Shown: piece after piece, positions 60,521 through 64,000 of the stretch
How positions within the stretch are numbered: position 1 is the stretch's first letter
Layout: each line of letters opens with the position of its first letter
Source: Mugil cephalus
Lineage: Eukaryota; Chordata; Actinopteri; Mugiliformes; Mugilidae
DNA: 64,000 nt
Assembly (NCBI RefSeq): GCF_022458985.1
Contig: NC_061779.1
Span: 19,513,001 to 19,577,000 of the forward strand
Reading direction: 5' to 3'
Made by a program: the position numbers and the translations under genes
Notes under the pieces: model-generated
What the model was told of the DNA's origin: nothing
The model's database searches: none
What the model saw: only the letters and a program-made list of their open reading frames with translations

Positions 60521-63500
60521 TTGTTTTATCTCATCAATCTGTAGTTGTGATAGTACTTTTTGATTACAGATCTTGTATATATATGTGTATATGTATACAT
60601 TTATAAAAAAAATGATGGACACAGCTGACTGGTGGAAGGCACATTATGGAGGAGAGTAGAGCAAGGTTTTCAGTTCTTTCTCAAGACCCAGGCTGTTTTA
60701 AGTGTTGTATTTATTTATTTATTTGGTATTCTGTTCAGTTACTTTCCAGTCAAAATAATGTGGTGTAATGTGTTTTTTTTCCTTTCCCCATGAGGCAGGA
60801 CAGTGCATTAATTGACACTGTTGTATTGACTTTCAGACTCTTTCAGACTCCTTTGCTCTACACTTTCACTGCGATGTAACGGCCTTTGGCCTGCGATGGT
60901 TAAATGGTCTGTGCTTTAGTCCATTCCCTTTCATTACCCTTGTGTGTTGTTTAATAGAGGCCAGTAGAAAAATGTGCGAGAGTGTACTCTGTAACACATT
61001 GAGTTTTCATAAAGTTAAAAAAAAAAAAAAGAAAACATCTAGAAAATCATTGAAAATAAGTCCAAATAGTGGTATAGGTCAAGTACACGCAGAGTGACAG
61101 AGACAAGGAGATGAAGAGATGAATCTTTGAAAAGGGACAGACTTCCCATCACTAGTATGTATGATGGAGGGCGGCAGTCTTACAGTGCTTGAGCAGAGTC
61201 ACAGGTGAGCACATATGATTGAGCTGCTGGAAAGCAGTGGGGAGATGGAAATGGGTGCTAATTTGCATATGCATACATCTGTGTGTGCATAAATGAGGCC
61301 AAGTTGTAGACCTATTTTAAGGCACAACAACATTATTTTCATCAATGGAGGGCATTTTGATGCACAGAGAGGACTATGCATTATGACTATATGCGCATAT
61401 CTTTTCTAATATCAACATTTGCTTCTCTTGTTAAAATCATTTTTAGGGCTTTTATTTGAATCACCAGATTTCAGTGTTTAAATTATCTTCATGACTGATT
61501 GCAAAACAGCATCGTTTTCTAAAGACAAACGCCCCCAGATACTCCACTACTAATAACTAAAATGACGATAAATGAGGAAAACCTTCAATACTTATGTTTG
61601 AAAATTTGGTACAATTAGTTGATCAAACTATTAGTCAATGTGGAGACTGAATAATAACTCAACCAACTACTGGATCCTTTCATAAAATTAAGCATTTACA
61701 CTTATTCAATCTTATTTCTGACATTTCTGTTTAGACAGTACGACGGGGGAGTTATTACATGATGTAATAACACCATAGCGGACCAAAGTCTTAGCAACAC
61801 GAAGAGAGCCACAAGAGTTCAAAGTTTGGACGGAGTGAGTCGGAGAGAGCAAAGCTATTTCAGTGCCATGTCAGGAGAGATTTGTCACTCAGCACGCGGC
61901 CGGAGATGACATCAACTGGATATACGACTGGTTCACAGAAAACATATCGCAGTGAAGGAATGACTCAAAACCTGTCAGACAGACTTTCCATTTCCTCTGC
62001 AGTGCAAAGACAAAAAAGCCCATAGCACAAAAAGTTTACTTGGAGTTTATACTCCATCAGAATCTCATTAAATCCATCCACCAAGCAATAATTTGATCTA
62101 AAATGGCATTTACTTTTATACCACGCAACAATGAAAGCTAATTTCTCTGTGTGTAAATATGCATATAATCTGACTCTATAATTCCTTCCAGATGTTGACT
62201 TTGTCTGAGAAATGCAGCTCAGAATAATAAGTATTCAAAGAGGACTGTAAAAACTTCAAAACTGTCATCCCTGTTCACTCGCCATGTTTGTTTTTGGAGG
62301 AGGAAAAAAAGGATTATCCTATTATTTTTCAGATGGCTGAGGGAGTTATGATTGAATCTCGTAATTGCTGATGTTAAGTGACACCCCATTGCCTTCATGA
62401 TGGGGTTTACGGGTTTGAAAGTAATAGTACCTTCAAGGCAATTAGAGGAACACTCTTCACTAAATGAGGGAATGTGCATGGACAGCTACCTGTCAGGGGA
62501 TTCGCTGACAGACAGCCACTGTTGTGTCTGATTATTTATTTTTCTGGAGCAGAGGCCCAGTTTAAAAAAAAAAAATAAAAAATCTTAATTTTTTACTTCA
62601 TGAATTCAAACACAGGAAAAGGAAGAATTGCACCTAATCTGTAAAAGTGGCGTCTGATGATCGATTGCATCATTAGAAATCAGCGGGATGCTCCTTCTAT
62701 TAGCAGCATCCGTCTAGAGACGGGAGGACATGCAATTTGGGATTTGCACAATTCCTCCTTCCTTCTCTGACCTCCATCTCTAAGCAGGGCCCCTGAGACA
62801 TGCTTGACAACAGCATTCACTCACTTTATCGCCATGGGACTGCACGGCATCAGCTGCAGGACACAAATTCATAGCTGGGCTACATTTAGCAGAAGAATCT
62901 AAACTTTTTTTTTCTGTTAAAACCACTGTCTCAGATTTTCCAAACAGATAAGAGAATAATCCACTTCTAGAAGGGTAAGGCATCCCAGAGAGATGAAAGA
63001 AATAACACAGGCCAGCTTTTTCTGAAAGCCATTTCCTATATAATACAAAGCTAAATAGGAATCTTGGAGATTGAAAGTCACATCTGTTTGAAATACCCTG
63101 TAGGTTTACTGGTGGACAATGTAAGCTAATCCTCTACAATTATGGAGCCTCCTAAAAGAGATTCCAAGAAATCTCCCGGAGCTTGGCTAAAAGGAGCAAA
63201 GGCCACTCCGAGCAGAATAACTCCTACGATCTGAATCTCTCAGAGGAGGGAGGGACATTTAACAGAAAAGGGACCTGCTGTAGACATTTCCAAATCCATC
63301 TGTGAGAAGCTGCAGGAATGGCAGAGGTGATGAACGCCTCCGTGCTCGCGGTGTAGTATTACAGGAGGAAGACAATGCAAGCGCGGAGCTCGTCACGAAC
63401 GCGACCCTGCCTGCGCCTCAGCACGGCCACCGCTCCAACCGCGTGTGCGCTCGGGCCTCCAGAGAGGAGGCACGCCGCTGGAGGTGAGACTCCTCGCTTC

Positions 63501-64000
63501 GCCCGGCCGCCGTAACAAATGACTGGTCTATTTACAGCAGGAGAGACTGGCTGTCTGAGACACAGTCATCACAAGCTTTATCTTGTGACTAAGTGCCACC
63601 AGCCAACAAATCCACGCAGCTTCCCCGCTTTGCATTCATTTATCATGACCTCATTTCCAGAGTACGTTTCGAGGCACTTAATATTTCATAAGAGTTGTAA
63701 GGGAATGTGTAATATTTACTATGTGGCACTGTCGGGGTTCTGATACACATTAAAACAGCAATTCCAGCAAGAATCTATCACAGCTCTTTTCTGAGATAAA
63801 AAGATAAAAGATCCTTTATGAGTTTGTGATGGTTTTGTGTTTATGGGTTTTGTTTCACGTACTCTGCAAATGTAGCAGGATTTTTTTTTTTTTTTTCCTA
63901 ACTTGTTAAGTGACTGTAGACTGTACTACGAGCAGTAAAAGCTACTCTCCTGAAGTCCACACGACACAAACACACACACCGAGCGGATGCTTTATATCGC
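60521..64000. other. non-coding tract with GC-rich spot near its end
   Basis: No known gene. AT-rich dinucleotide stretch near 60570-60605, A-run near 61020, and T16 at 63881-63896. A CpG-rich spot at about 63300-63520 holds a candidate exon (separate entry). Confidence 0.5.
63365..63483 (+). other. candidate coding exon in CpG-rich spot
   Basis: GTAGTATTACAG precedes GAGGAAGAC, and the strong donor TGGAG/GTGAGA ends the 119-nt segment. One frame is open throughout, with G/C in most third positions and two NxS/T sites (NAS, NAT). The local CpG density is far above the surroundings. No family is recognised. It may be an exon, or part of a regulatory CpG island. Confidence 0.27.

Overview
The window looks like nuclear DNA from a teleost fish. 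This rests on U4 snRNA genes with vertebrate-type promoters, a fish-type Tc1 transposon, hAT-type non-autonomous elements, fish LINE 3' ends, dispersed tRNA-related repeats and many microsatellites. All family names are from memory; no search was run. I recognise no host protein-coding gene. Nearly all open frames are under 150 codons and without a recognisable domain; the few with recognisable homology belong to transposable elements. The window reads as a long intergenic or intronic tract.

Layout. 1-5132: no recognisable gene, one CTCF-like motif. 5133-5921: an element with inverted termini. 6353-8550: the best-supported locus, a tandem U4 snRNA cluster with three full-length 145-nt copies (6576, 7515, 8317) and one truncated pseudocopy (7047). 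Each full copy has a PSE-like box starting exactly 59 bp upstream. A ZNF143/Staf-like site precedes copy 1 and a CTCF-like motif follows copy 3. 8551-20900: mostly unannotated DNA with a hAT-like element (11967-12516), a C27 tract, a hAT fossil at 14581, a 14-copy ACGTG array (15366-15435), two tRNA-related repeats and an ORF-dense spot at 18143-18738. 21224-22829: a complete Tc1-type element with 204-bp inverted repeats identical by eye and a transposase carrying one premature stop. 22907-23060: a LINE 3' tail. 23061-35520: gene-poor. 35529-36153: a hAT-type MITE with a perfect 8-bp target duplication. 36684-50478: gene-poor, with a GC-rich block near 38.5-38.9 kb, a G4 motif, an E-box palindrome and weak candidate exons. 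50479-51110 and 58746-60520: two LINE fossils on the minus strand. 60521-64000: gene-poor, with a GC-rich candidate exon at 63365.

How it works together: the U4 cluster is the only unit likely to make a functional product, the U4 RNA of the U4/U6.U5 tri-snRNP. The copies are identical over nt 1-127 and differ only in the 3' stem-loop, while their distal elements differ, so the cluster may produce slightly variant RNAs at different levels. The transposon insertions bring in some of the regulatory-looking motifs. Candidate exons and motif sites are inferences from sequence alone.
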